Positions 1 to 5,675 of a stretch of DNA of 7,197 nt are shown in pieces; the first letter of the stretch is position 1; every line of letters begins with the position of its first letter. The translations under genes and the position numbers were made by a program. The DNA lies in the NCBI GenBank assembly GCA_023442845.1, contig JAEZXC010000047.1:1-7197 (forward strand), written 5' to 3'. Below the pieces are notes generated by a model. That model made no database searches. It saw only the letters and a list, made by a program, of their open reading frames with translations, and had not been told where the DNA came from. This DNA comes from Actinomycetes bacterium (GTDB lineage Bacteria > Actinomycetota > Actinomycetes > Actinomycetales > Demequinaceae).

Positions 1-311
1 GGCGCGTCCGAGGAGTCGAAGAGCTGAGCGGCAGAGGCGTTGAGGTCCTCAAACGCGGTGATCTGAAGGTCGACCTTCGCGCCGGTCTCCTCTTCGAAAA
101 TCTCGATGGCGCGATCCCACGCGATTCCCATTGCGGAGTCGGCGCCTTCGTAGTGCATCACCTTGAGGGTCTCGCCGGCATAGTCGCCCGAGCCGGAGCC
201 TGAGCCGCCGCTGGCTTGCGGCTTGGTGTCATCGGAGCCTGACGAGCAGGCGCCGAGCATGAGTGCGCCGACGGCCACGGTGGCCGCCAGTGCCTGCTTG
301 CGGTACTTCAT
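1..311 (-). CDS. ABC transporter solute-binding lipoprotein, probably carbohydrate (N-terminal part)
   Basis: This is the N-terminal 103 residues of an extracellular solute-binding protein that runs off the left edge of the window. A basic start (MKYRKQ) and a hydrophobic stretch (residues 7-19) lead into a lipobox, L19-G20-A21-C22. Cys22 would be lipidated and anchor the mature protein on the outside of the membrane. A flexible Ser/Gly-rich linker (about 23-43) follows, then the first beta-alpha-beta part of the binding fold (ETLKVMHYEG, IFEEETGAKVDLQITAF). That pattern is typical of family 1 (sugar) binding proteins. The ATG at 309-311 is preceded by AAGGAGG (321-327) with 9-nt spacing. The LacI-type regulator just upstream and the palindrome at 366-381 support a regulated sugar uptake operon continuing to the left. 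The substrate cannot be told. Lipoprotein class is secure; carbohydrate specificity is inferred. Confidence 0.88.
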   Translation of the reverse strand, partial: MKYRKQALAATVAVGALMLGACSSGSDDTKPQASGGSGSGSGDYAGETLKVMHYEGADSAMGIAWDRAIEIFEEETGAKVDLQITAFEDLNASAAQLFDSSDA

Positions 312-365
312 TGGTTCCTACCTCCTTGTAGGGCCGGGGCCCGGTGTGTGCGGAGCCTTCCACGC

Positions 366-381
366 TTCGAAGCGCTTCGAA
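366..381. promoter_or_regulatory. LacI-family operator upstream of the solute-binding protein gene
   Basis: TTCGAAGCGCTTCGAA is a perfect 16-bp palindrome centred on CpG. Its core, AAGCGCTT, fits the AANCGNTT core of LacI-family operators, in which the hinge-helix leucine inserts at the central CpG. Its centre is about 62 bp upstream of the solute-binding protein start. A near-identical copy precedes the lacI-type gene (1479-1494). The adjoining minus-strand sequence has an AT-rich patch (380-390), but I could not fix a convincing -35/-10 pair. A GC-rich near-palindrome, CCGGGGCCCGG (334-344), lies between the operator and the ribosome binding site and could fold in the leader. Confidence 0.75.
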
Positions 382-398
382 TAAATCTCATCCAAAGA

Positions 399-414
399 TT
401 CGATGTGCTTGCGC
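399..414. promoter_or_regulatory. degenerate secondary LacI-type site upstream of the solute-binding protein gene
   Basis: TTCGATGTGCTTGCGC matches the main operator at 10 of its first 12 positions and then diverges. Fourteen of its first 15 bases match the sequence at 1489-1503 beside the second operator. Its centre is 33 bp (about three helical turns) from the palindrome at 366-381. It ends at the lacI stop codon (414-416). It may be an auxiliary binding site or a decayed duplicate. Confidence 0.35.
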
Positions 415-1436
415 TACGTGGTCGGGGGTGGAACGGGGGCTGCTGCCACCGTTCCGCGGTCTTGATAAACGGGGGGAACGAGCGTGACGCCGCGGCGCGG
501 CGACCCGCCGTCAATGAGGTCGACGAGGATGTCGACGGCGACCGGGCACGTAAATGCCGGGTCAAGGGGCATCGCATCGAAAGGAAGCGGTGCGCGAGAC
601 GGACCGGGCGTCATGCCTGCCGCGACAACCGAGATGTCATGCGGCACGGCAAGGCCACGGTGGGCCAGCGCCGTCACAAGCGACATGGCCACCGTGTTGG
701 TGGTGCTGAGCACAACACCCGTCGTGCCTGGCTGCTCGGCGAGCATGGCGGCGACTGCCGGTTCGGCAAGGTTGCCATCGGGGTGAACGATGACCCCGGA
801 GACGCCGACCTGTGCGCAGTGGCGAGTGAACTCGCGCTCCACGCGCAGCGGGTAGTTGGGCTCGCGGGCGAGCGTCGCGGTGCGCTGGCCGATGAGAGCG
901 ATCTGCCGGTGGCCATTCTCGACGAGTTTGTCGACGGCCATCCGTACGGCGGCCTCGAAGTCGAGGTCAACGCACACAAGGCCGTCGGTGTCATCGGGAA
1001 CGCCAATGAAGACGGTGGGGCAAGAGATGGTGCGCGCCAGCACGGCGCGCTCGTCGTGTGCCGCGACATCGAGAACGATGATGCCGTCCGCCAGCGCCGA
1101 CGCTGCCGAACGCTTCATCCCGGCCAGAGCGTCGTCATGGACCAAGAGAAGGGTGTCGAAGTCGCGCGTACGCGCCGACATCGTCACTTCCATGGCGAAG
1201 GCCATGTGCGCGGTGGGGTCTGTGTCGGGGTGAAGGGGGGCGGTCACGGCAATGATGTCGGAGCGGTTTGCCGCGAGAGCCTTTGCCGAAGCACGGGGCG
1301 CGTAGCCGAGACGCTCAGCTGCATCGAGCACCCGGCGCTTCGTCTCGTCGGAGATGCGACGCTTTCCCGACAGGGCGTAGGACACGGTCGAGATCGACAC
1401 GTTCGCCTCGCGAGCGACGTCCTCGATCGTTGCCAT
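414..1436 (-). CDS. LacI/GalR-family transcriptional repressor
   Basis: A 340-residue DNA-binding repressor of normal family length. The N-terminal helix-turn-helix is canonical (ATIEDVAREANVSISTVSYALSG, in pieces over residues 2-24). It is followed by KRRISDETKRRVLDAAERLGY and a hinge helix with the expected minor-groove leucine, L54 (ASAKALAANRS). Residues from about 61 form the periplasmic-binding-protein-like effector and dimer domain. I chose the ATG at 1434-1436 because it begins with the family's MATIxDVA start and has GAGG (1443-1446) 6 nt upstream. A GTG at 1460 would add 8 residues. The effector domain is unusual: the family's 'ND' motif reads NT (N247-T248), and the 'GFDD' sugar-contact region reads AAGMTP (271-276 or so). 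It is co-directional with the downstream sugar-binding lipoprotein gene, and both carry the same palindrome upstream. Repression of both, relieved by a sugar, is the likely role. Confidence 0.95.
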   Translation of the reverse strand: MATIEDVAREANVSISTVSYALSGKRRISDETKRRVLDAAERLGYAPRASAKALAANRSDIIAVTAPLHPDTDPTAHMAFAMEVTMSARTRDFDTLLLVHDDALAGMKRSAASALADGIIVLDVAAHDERAVLARTISCPTVFIGVPDDTDGLVCVDLDFEAAVRMAVDKLVENGHRQIALIGQRTATLAREPNYPLRVEREFTRHCAQVGVSGVIVHPDGNLAEPAVAAMLAEQPGTTGVVLSTTNTVAMSLVTALAHRGLAVPHDISVVAAGMTPGPSRAPLPFDAMPLDPAFTCPVAVDILVDLIDGGSPRRGVTLVPPVYQDRGTVAAAPVPPPTT

Positions 1437-1478
1437 GTCCGACCTCGTTGTCTCCGACACCCCGACTGTGTTCCAGTC

Positions 1479-1494
1479 TTCGAAGCGCTTCGAT
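1479..1494. promoter_or_regulatory. LacI-family operator upstream of the repressor gene (autoregulation)
   Basis: TTCGAAGCGCTTCGAT matches the palindrome at 366-381 in 15 of 16 positions. It lies 43-58 bp before the repressor ATG. It continues into a second 10-bp unit, so the stretch reads TTCGAAGCGC, TTCGATGCGC, TTGCGG (1479-1504). This gives an overlapping degenerate site at 1489-1504. Such placement implies that the repressor controls its own gene. Confidence 0.72.
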
Positions 1495-1506
1495 GCGCTT
1501 GCGGAG

Positions 1507-1536
1507 AGACTAAGCCGAACCTATGGATTCCCGCAA
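1507..1536 (-). promoter_or_regulatory. possible promoter of the lacI-type gene
   Basis: On the minus strand, TTGCGG (1531-1536) and TAGTCT (1507-1512) are separated by 18 bp and resemble weak -35 and -10 elements. Transcription would then start near 1500, inside the operator repeats, which suits repression. Both matches are only partial. Confidence 0.3.
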
Positions 1537-1588
1537 GCCCTATGCCGAATTGTTATCAACCGGTTCACTTCTGACGCGCAGAGCCCAC

Positions 1589-2011
1589 TCAGCCTTGACG
1601 CCACGGCAAGCCCGACGCTTTCCAGCCTTGGACGCCCCGGTGGCCGTCCTCGTCGGGGCTGCCTTCGAAGCCGTCGAGAATGTTGTACGCGGGACCGATG
1701 CCAGCAGCGGTGGCCGCAGTAGCTGCGCTGATGCTGCGCGCGCCCGAACGGCACAGAAAGAGTACGGGCGCCCCCGTCTCTGGGTTGATGCCGGCGTCGT
1801 GTAATTGCTCAAGAAACCGCTCGTTGTGATCGCCGCGCGGATAACTCACCCACTCGACAAGGACGGGCTCGCGACCCGTTGCCGAGGTATCGGGCACCCC
1901 GACAAAACGCCATTCGGCTTCTGTACGGACATCGACAAGGACAGCGCTCGGTTCGCTCAAGAGCAAATCCCATGCCTGTTGTGGCGTGAGATCGCCTGCG
2001 TACGCGCTCAT
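1589..2011 (-). CDS. single-domain rhodanese-like sulfurtransferase
   Basis: A 140-residue, one-domain rhodanese, probably cytoplasmic (no signal peptide seen). Rhodaneses carry a persulfide on the active-site cysteine and pass sulfur to acceptors such as cyanide, thiols or sulfur-carrier proteins. The conserved DVRT (27-30) and the complete active-site loop C87-R-S-G-A-R-S93 are present, so it should be active. The C-terminal stretch (GFEG 114-117, GHRG 123-126, GWK 129-131, GLPWRQ 134-139) marks a sub-family I associate mainly with proteobacteria; that is from memory. The ATG (2009-2011) has GGAGG (2016-2020) 4 nt upstream. Longer in-frame extensions would run into the permease gene and lack any rhodanese similarity. 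It stands alone between the ABC permease and the lacI-type gene, with its own leader region. The physiological acceptor is unknown. Confidence 0.9.
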   Translation of the reverse strand: MSAYAGDLTPQQAWDLLLSEPSAVLVDVRTEAEWRFVGVPDTSATGREPVLVEWVSYPRGDHNERFLEQLHDAGINPETGAPVLFLCRSGARSISAATAATAAGIGPAYNILDGFEGSPDEDGHRGVQGWKASGLPWRQG

Positions 2012-2025
2012 ATGTCCTCCATTGG

Positions 2026-2064
2026 CACTGGTCGTTTGCCAGTGTATGGAAGCGATTGCTTTCC
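2026..2064 (-). promoter_or_regulatory. rhodanese promoter region with two inverted repeats
   Basis: The short gap before the rhodanese gene holds CACTGG (2026-2031) and CCAGTG (2039-2044), a perfect 6-bp inverted repeat with a 7-nt spacer. Next to it is GGAAGCGATTGCTTTCC (2048-2064), an imperfect palindrome with an AAGCGATT core like LacI-type sites. On the minus strand, TACACT (2041-2046) is a fair -10 element lying inside the first repeat. No good -35 is visible. Neither repeat is followed by a T-run, so they look like binding sites rather than terminators. Confidence 0.35.
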
Positions 2065-2085
2065 GGCTAGAGGCATTCCCGCGCG

Positions 2086-4104
2086 TTAGTGAGAGACCTG
2101 TTGTGAGTCGCGCCCGAGGCGAGCGGTGAGCCACGCGGCAACCGCGGCGCACACCAGTGCAAATGCGCCCGCAGCTCCGGCACATCCCACGCTGAAGATT
2201 CCGACGACACGTTGTAGTTCGTTCGCCGTGATGCCGTAGGGCAGCGTGTGCGTGGCCGTGATAGCGAGGACAACTCCCAGTCCCACGGCGAGACCAACGC
2301 ACACCCCAATGGCCTGCGGAAGCCACTGCACCCACCACCACATCTGCGTCCGTTGGCGGCGTGAGAGTCCCATTGCGACGCGAGCTGCCGCCTCATGGCG
2401 GGTGGCAGCTCGATGCGATACCGCGATGGCAGCGATGACGATCTGGAGCGTGACGGTACACGCGACAATCGTGGCCACGGGGGTGAAGGCCGTGATGTCT
2501 GCACGGACCCATGACCACAACTCGTGCGACTCCCACAGATCATCGCCATCGCCCGAGTTCCACCATGTGACGATGTCGAGCAGAGTGTTGGCGGACCACA
2601 CCGCCACGAGCGCAACTCCGGCAGCGAGGAGGAGCGCAGCTGCGGTGCCTTGGCGCGGGCGCGCGATGAGTTCATCCCCTGCCGTCAATACGCCAGCGCG
2701 GCGGCGTTTGCTCAGGAATGCCCCGACAGCAGGAATGATTCGACGCAGCGCCTCGATCACCAGCATCACGCCGCCCACCACTGTCGCAATCCACCCGGTG
2801 ACGACAACGGTGCCGATGGGTACCGAGGGCACGTTCCCCAACCACACGAGTGCGGCTCCCACCGCCACCGGCACGAGCACCCACACGAACGGCATGCGCC
2901 GCGAGATCTCTGCCTCGGTGAGGTCGTTGACGGGCTTGAGCGCAGCCGTCGGTGCGACCCGCGATGCCCAGAACGCGGGCACTGCGGTGACGACGAGGGC
3001 GGCGATGCCTGCGGAGATGACCGCAACCGGAACGAGCAGCCAGTCCACCGACACGACGGCTGCGCCAAACGGGTGCGGGACAAGAAGTCGCCCTAAGGTG
3101 AGGGTGGCCTGCGCGAGGGCCACGCCCAGCACTGTGCCGACAACGGCAGCGCAGCCAGCAACGATGAGCCCCTCGCCCGTAGCCGCGACCGCAATCGTGG
3201 CCCTCCGTGCGCCCAATGTGCGCACGGTTGCGATCCATTGAGCTCGGGCCGACGCCTGAGACCGTCCGACAGCAAAGCCCATGACGACCATTGCGATGAC
3301 GAGCATGATCGCGGCACCGAACCACGCTCCGCTGCCTGTGGGCAGCGAGTAAGAAGTGGAGAGTGCAGGTTGCCAGTTCTCGTCCAACATGACGAGCGCG
3401 GGGACATGCCCGCTCCAGCCGATGGAAACGCTCCACGCGCGCACGTCGTCGCCGTTGTCGAGCTCCCAGGTGAACGCGACGGGACTTGACGGCGAGGCAG
3501 CTTCCTCCCAACTGATAAACGCGGATGGCAGCCATAGATCGAAACCGGGCAGCGATGCGGCCGCAGTGAGGCCGACAATGACGTACCGGTGCTCAGCAAT
3601 CTGGCTGAAATTGCCGGTGTCCACCGATGAGAAAAGGGTGACGGAGTCGCCCACTTCGAATCCGTGTGCACGCGCGACATCAGCTGCCAGCACGATTTCT
3701 CCGGGCGCGCTGGGGGCTCTGCCCTCGACAACCGGGACGCGGGCGCCTTCGCCCGTCGTGGCGTAGACCGTCAAGGTGGCGAAGTCTTCTGGAACGACCG
3801 ATAGGTTCCCGTAGATGATGGCGAAGGCTTCGTGGCCCGACGCCTTTGCGACGGCGTCGGCCACCTCATCTGGTGTGACCGACGGGGAATCCGCAATCTG
3901 TGCACCAGTCGACACGCTCGGATACCCGACATGTGGGGCGCTCGACCCATTGACGCGCTCCGCTTGGCGAGCAAGATCCGTCTGAGTAGCACCCAACGTA
4001 AGCATTGTGGTGAGAATCGTGACGAGCAAGGTGATAAGGCTGCACGTCCACACCGAGTACGCCTTGTTTGCGCGTACCTGGGCAATGGCGAGGCGGGTGA
4101 TCAT
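2086..4104 (-). CDS. FtsX-like ABC transporter permease
   Basis: A 672-residue integral membrane protein, the membrane half of a MacB/LolD-type ABC system. These systems usually export or extract lipids, lipoproteins, peptides or antibiotics rather than import nutrients. I see about ten hydrophobic segments (near 19-39, 260-280, 311-335, 353-376, 405-423, 430-451, 487-505, 540-563, 592-615, 637-660). A large extracytoplasmic domain (about 40-258) lies between segments 1 and 2. The FtsX core is recognisable after it (segments 2-4, with VRTLGARR at 294-301 and VAPTAALKP at 383-391). A second FtsX-like half follows (VAMGLSRRQ at 576-584, then two final segments) but with only a short outer loop (about 506-539). 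This differs from BceB permeases, whose large domain lies between segments 7 and 8. The ATG overlaps the ATPase stop by 4 nt, with no clear Shine-Dalgarno of its own, so translation is probably coupled. The substrate is unknown. Confidence 0.92.
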   Translation of the reverse strand: MITRLAIAQVRANKAYSVWTCSLITLLVTILTTMLTLGATQTDLARQAERVNGSSAPHVGYPSVSTGAQIADSPSVTPDEVADAVAKASGHEAFAIIYGNLSVVPEDFATLTVYATTGEGARVPVVEGRAPSAPGEIVLAADVARAHGFEVGDSVTLFSSVDTGNFSQIAEHRYVIVGLTAAASLPGFDLWLPSAFISWEEAASPSSPVAFTWELDNGDDVRAWSVSIGWSGHVPALVMLDENWQPALSTSYSLPTGSGAWFGAAIMLVIAMVVMGFAVGRSQASARAQWIATVRTLGARRATIAVAATGEGLIVAGCAAVVGTVLGVALAQATLTLGRLLVPHPFGAAVVSVDWLLVPVAVISAGIAALVVTAVPAFWASRVAPTAALKPVNDLTEAEISRRMPFVWVLVPVAVGAALVWLGNVPSVPIGTVVVTGWIATVVGGVMLVIEALRRIIPAVGAFLSKRRRAGVLTAGDELIARPRQGTAAALLLAAGVALVAVWSANTLLDIVTWWNSGDGDDLWESHELWSWVRADITAFTPVATIVACTVTLQIVIAAIAVSHRAATRHEAAARVAMGLSRRQRTQMWWWVQWLPQAIGVCVGLAVGLGVVLAITATHTLPYGITANELQRVVGIFSVGCAGAAGAFALVCAAVAAWLTARLGRDSQQVSH

Positions 4105-4868
4105 CGGTCGACTCGTGCGAGGGCATCGAGGCCGGCCAGTACTGCTTGGCTCGACGGGGAATCGATGTGGCCCGCGACACGGCCGTCAGCGAAGAGCACC
4201 ACCTTGGCGGCGTACGACGCTGCGGCAGGGTCGTGCGTCACCATGACGATTGATTGGCCGAGTTCACGGCAGGAGGTGCGCAGGTGATCGAGAATCTGGG
4301 CACTTGCGTGGACGTCGAGATTGCCCGTCGGCTCATCCGCGAGCACGATGCGTGGTTTGGTGATGAGCGCCCGCGCAATCGCAACGCGTTGCTGCTGACC
4401 GCCCGAGAGTTCGAACGGCTTGCGCAAGACCTCTCGGCCGATGCCCAGCATGTCGATCAAGGTGTCGAACCAGGAGTCGTCAATCGGCAACCCATTGAGA
4501 CGTAGCGGCAACAGGATGTTGTCCCGTGCCGTCATCGTCTGAAGGAGATTGAAGCCTTGGAATACAAAGCCAACCAATCGACCGCGTAGACGAGCGAGCG
4601 CGGCGTCGGAAATACCCGTCAGTTCGGAATCGCCAACCCAGACGCGCCCCGCGTCGGGCTTGTCGAGCCCCGCGAGAAGGTGCACGAGCGTCGTCTTCCC
4701 GGAACCAGATGGCCCCATCACTGCCGTCATGTGGCCCGGTGCGATGTCAAGGTCGACATGGTCAACAGCGGTGACGGCAGTGGCGCCAGTTCCATAGGTG
4801 CGCGTAAGTCCGCGTGCGCGCAACGCAAACGAAGCGTCGGTTGACGTGAGGGTGGTCGTATCGGGCAT
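4101..4868 (-). CDS. ABC transporter ATP-binding protein (MacB/LolD type)
   Basis: A 255-residue nucleotide-binding subunit with every functional motif intact. These are Walker A GPSGSGKTT (52-60), the Q-loop glutamine Q104 (FVFQGFNLLQ), the signature LSGGQQQRVAIARAL (154-168), Walker B IVLADE (174-179; D178, catalytic E179), the D-loop NLD (183-185) and the H-loop H212 (VMVTHD). The motif set LADEPTGNLD and FQGFNLL is typical of the LolD/MacB/BceA/FtsE group. It powers the permease encoded immediately downstream (4-nt ATGA overlap at 4101-4104). I chose the ATG at 4866-4868 because GGGGAG (4877-4882) sits 8 nt upstream and homology begins soon after. The frame stays open upstream, but that part shows no ABC similarity and spans the intergenic region with the candidate operator. 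The 135-bp gap from the response regulator suggests a separate promoter. Confidence 0.95.
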   Translation of the reverse strand: MPDTTTLTSTDASFALRARGLTRTYGTGATAVTAVDHVDLDIAPGHMTAVMGPSGSGKTTLVHLLAGLDKPDAGRVWVGDSELTGISDAALARLRGRLVGFVFQGFNLLQTMTARDNILLPLRLNGLPIDDSWFDTLIDMLGIGREVLRKPFELSGGQQQRVAIARALITKPRIVLADEPTGNLDVHASAQILDHLRTSCRELGQSIVMVTHDPAAASYAAKVVLFADGRVAGHIDSPSSQAVLAGLDALARVDR

Positions 4869-4920
4869 GGCATGCGCTCCCCGTGGTGGTGACGTCGTGA
4901 CGAAATTGCCGGACGTCTTC

Positions 4921-4926
4921 ACCGTA
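4921..4926 (-). promoter_or_regulatory. possible -10 element for the ABC ATPase-permease pair
   Basis: On the minus strand TACGGT fits the TANNNT pattern of actinobacterial -10 elements. No TTGACA-like -35 lies 16-18 bp upstream, as is common for activator-dependent promoters. A start near 4914 would put the inverted repeat at 4973-4988 about 66 bp upstream, a common position for LuxR/NarL-type activators. Low certainty. Confidence 0.25.
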
Positions 4927-4972
4927 GGGACGTTGGACGCCGAGCACATCGGACTGGAGGATGCACGTGATG

Positions 4973-4988
4973 TCATACCGAGGTATGA
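4973..4988. promoter_or_regulatory. candidate response-regulator operator before the ABC genes
   Basis: TCATACC (4973-4979) and GGTATGA (4982-4988) form a perfect 7-bp-arm inverted repeat with a 2-nt spacer. It lies between the response regulator stop (5004) and the ATPase start (4868). NarL/LuxR-type regulators bind as dimers to inverted repeats of this size. Position and symmetry make the adjacent regulator the natural candidate. No second copy was found in the window. Confidence 0.45.
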
Positions 4989-5003
4989 GGGCGCGCACCT
5001 CCG

Positions 5004-5675
5004 TCATCCCGCAGGGCGCACAAGTCCTGTCTCGTATGCGATGACCACCGCTTGGACGCGGTCCCGTGCTCCCAACTTCGCCAGGACACGGCCAACGTGG
5101 GTCTTCACCGTTGCCTCGGCGAGCGTCAGGTCAGTGCAAATCTCGTGGTTGGACAAGCCGCGTGCCATGAGGACGAGCACCTCGCGCTCGCGCTCAGTGA
5201 GGGACGCCAGGGCGGCATCCATCGCCGCATGGTCGCTCGCAGTGGACGGTTGCGCTGCGAGTCGCGTGAAGAGCCGTCGGGTGGCCGCTGGTGCAAGAAC
5301 CGAATCTCCAGCATGCACCGTACGAATGGCGTGGAGCAGTTCCTCGGGAGGCGAGTCCTTGACGAGAAACCCGCTCGCCCCCGCCTTGATTGCCGCGATC
5401 ACATACTCATCGAGATCAAACGTGGTCAAGACGATCACTCGCGCCGCCGACGCCGCGGTGATGACTGCGCAGGCGTCAAGCCCGTCGCGGCCCGGCATGC
5501 GGACATCCATCAGCACAACGTCGGCAGGGGAGTCGGCCTTCGCAAGGAGGCGCACTGCCTCATCACCGTCTCTGGCCTGCGCGACCACCGTCATATCGGA
5601 CTGTGAGTCGACCACCATCGCGAAGCCCGCCAAGATGAGTTGCTGATCGTCGACAAGTGCGACGCGAATCGTCAT
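5004..5675 (-). CDS. NarL/FixJ-family two-component response regulator
   Basis: A 223-residue regulator of normal NarL length. The receiver domain (about 3-120) has the acidic pair D9-D10, the phosphoacceptor D57 in LMDVRMPG, the switch threonines T84/T85 and the conserved K106 (FLVKD). A linker leads to a LuxR-type helix-turn-helix (about 157-215): LTEREREVLVLMARGLSNHEI, in pieces, then ATVKTHVGRVLAKLGARDRVQAV. All phosphorylation residues are present, so normal activation by the adjacent kinase is expected. The ATG at 5673-5675 is chosen because AGGAGG (5683-5688) lies 7 nt upstream and MTIRVALVDD is the typical opening. An in-frame ATG six codons earlier is less well placed. The start overlaps the kinase stop by 4 nt (ATGA). 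The likely target is the ABC pair downstream. Confidence 0.95.
   Translation of the reverse strand: MTIRVALVDDQQLILAGFAMVVDSQSDMTVVAQARDGDEAVRLLAKADSPADVVLMDVRMPGRDGLDACAVITAASAARVIVLTTFDLDEYVIAAIKAGASGFLVKDSPPEELLHAIRTVHAGDSVLAPAATRRLFTRLAAQPSTASDHAAMDAALASLTEREREVLVLMARGLSNHEICTDLTLAEATVKTHVGRVLAKLGARDRVQAVVIAYETGLVRPAG

Noticed and set aside
348..1574. Long plus-strand open frame (408 codons) opposite the lacI-type gene
   Set aside because: It is antisense to a clear LacI-family gene, its Arg/Gly/His-rich translation shows no domain, and long shadow frames are expected in GC-rich coding DNA.
2012..2341. N-terminal extension of the rhodanese frame
   Set aside because: It would overlap the permease 3' end and adds Arg/Cys-rich residues without rhodanese similarity. 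The internal ATG at 2011 has a good GGAGG.
2246..3241. Plus-strand open frame of 331 codons opposite the permease
   Set aside because: It lies wholly antisense to a well-supported membrane protein gene, and its Thr/Arg/Ala-rich composition looks like a shadow frame.
4869..4976. 36-residue N-terminal extension of the ABC ATPase frame
   Set aside because: It has no ABC similarity and covers the intergenic control region. The ATG at 4868 has a spaced GGGGAG.
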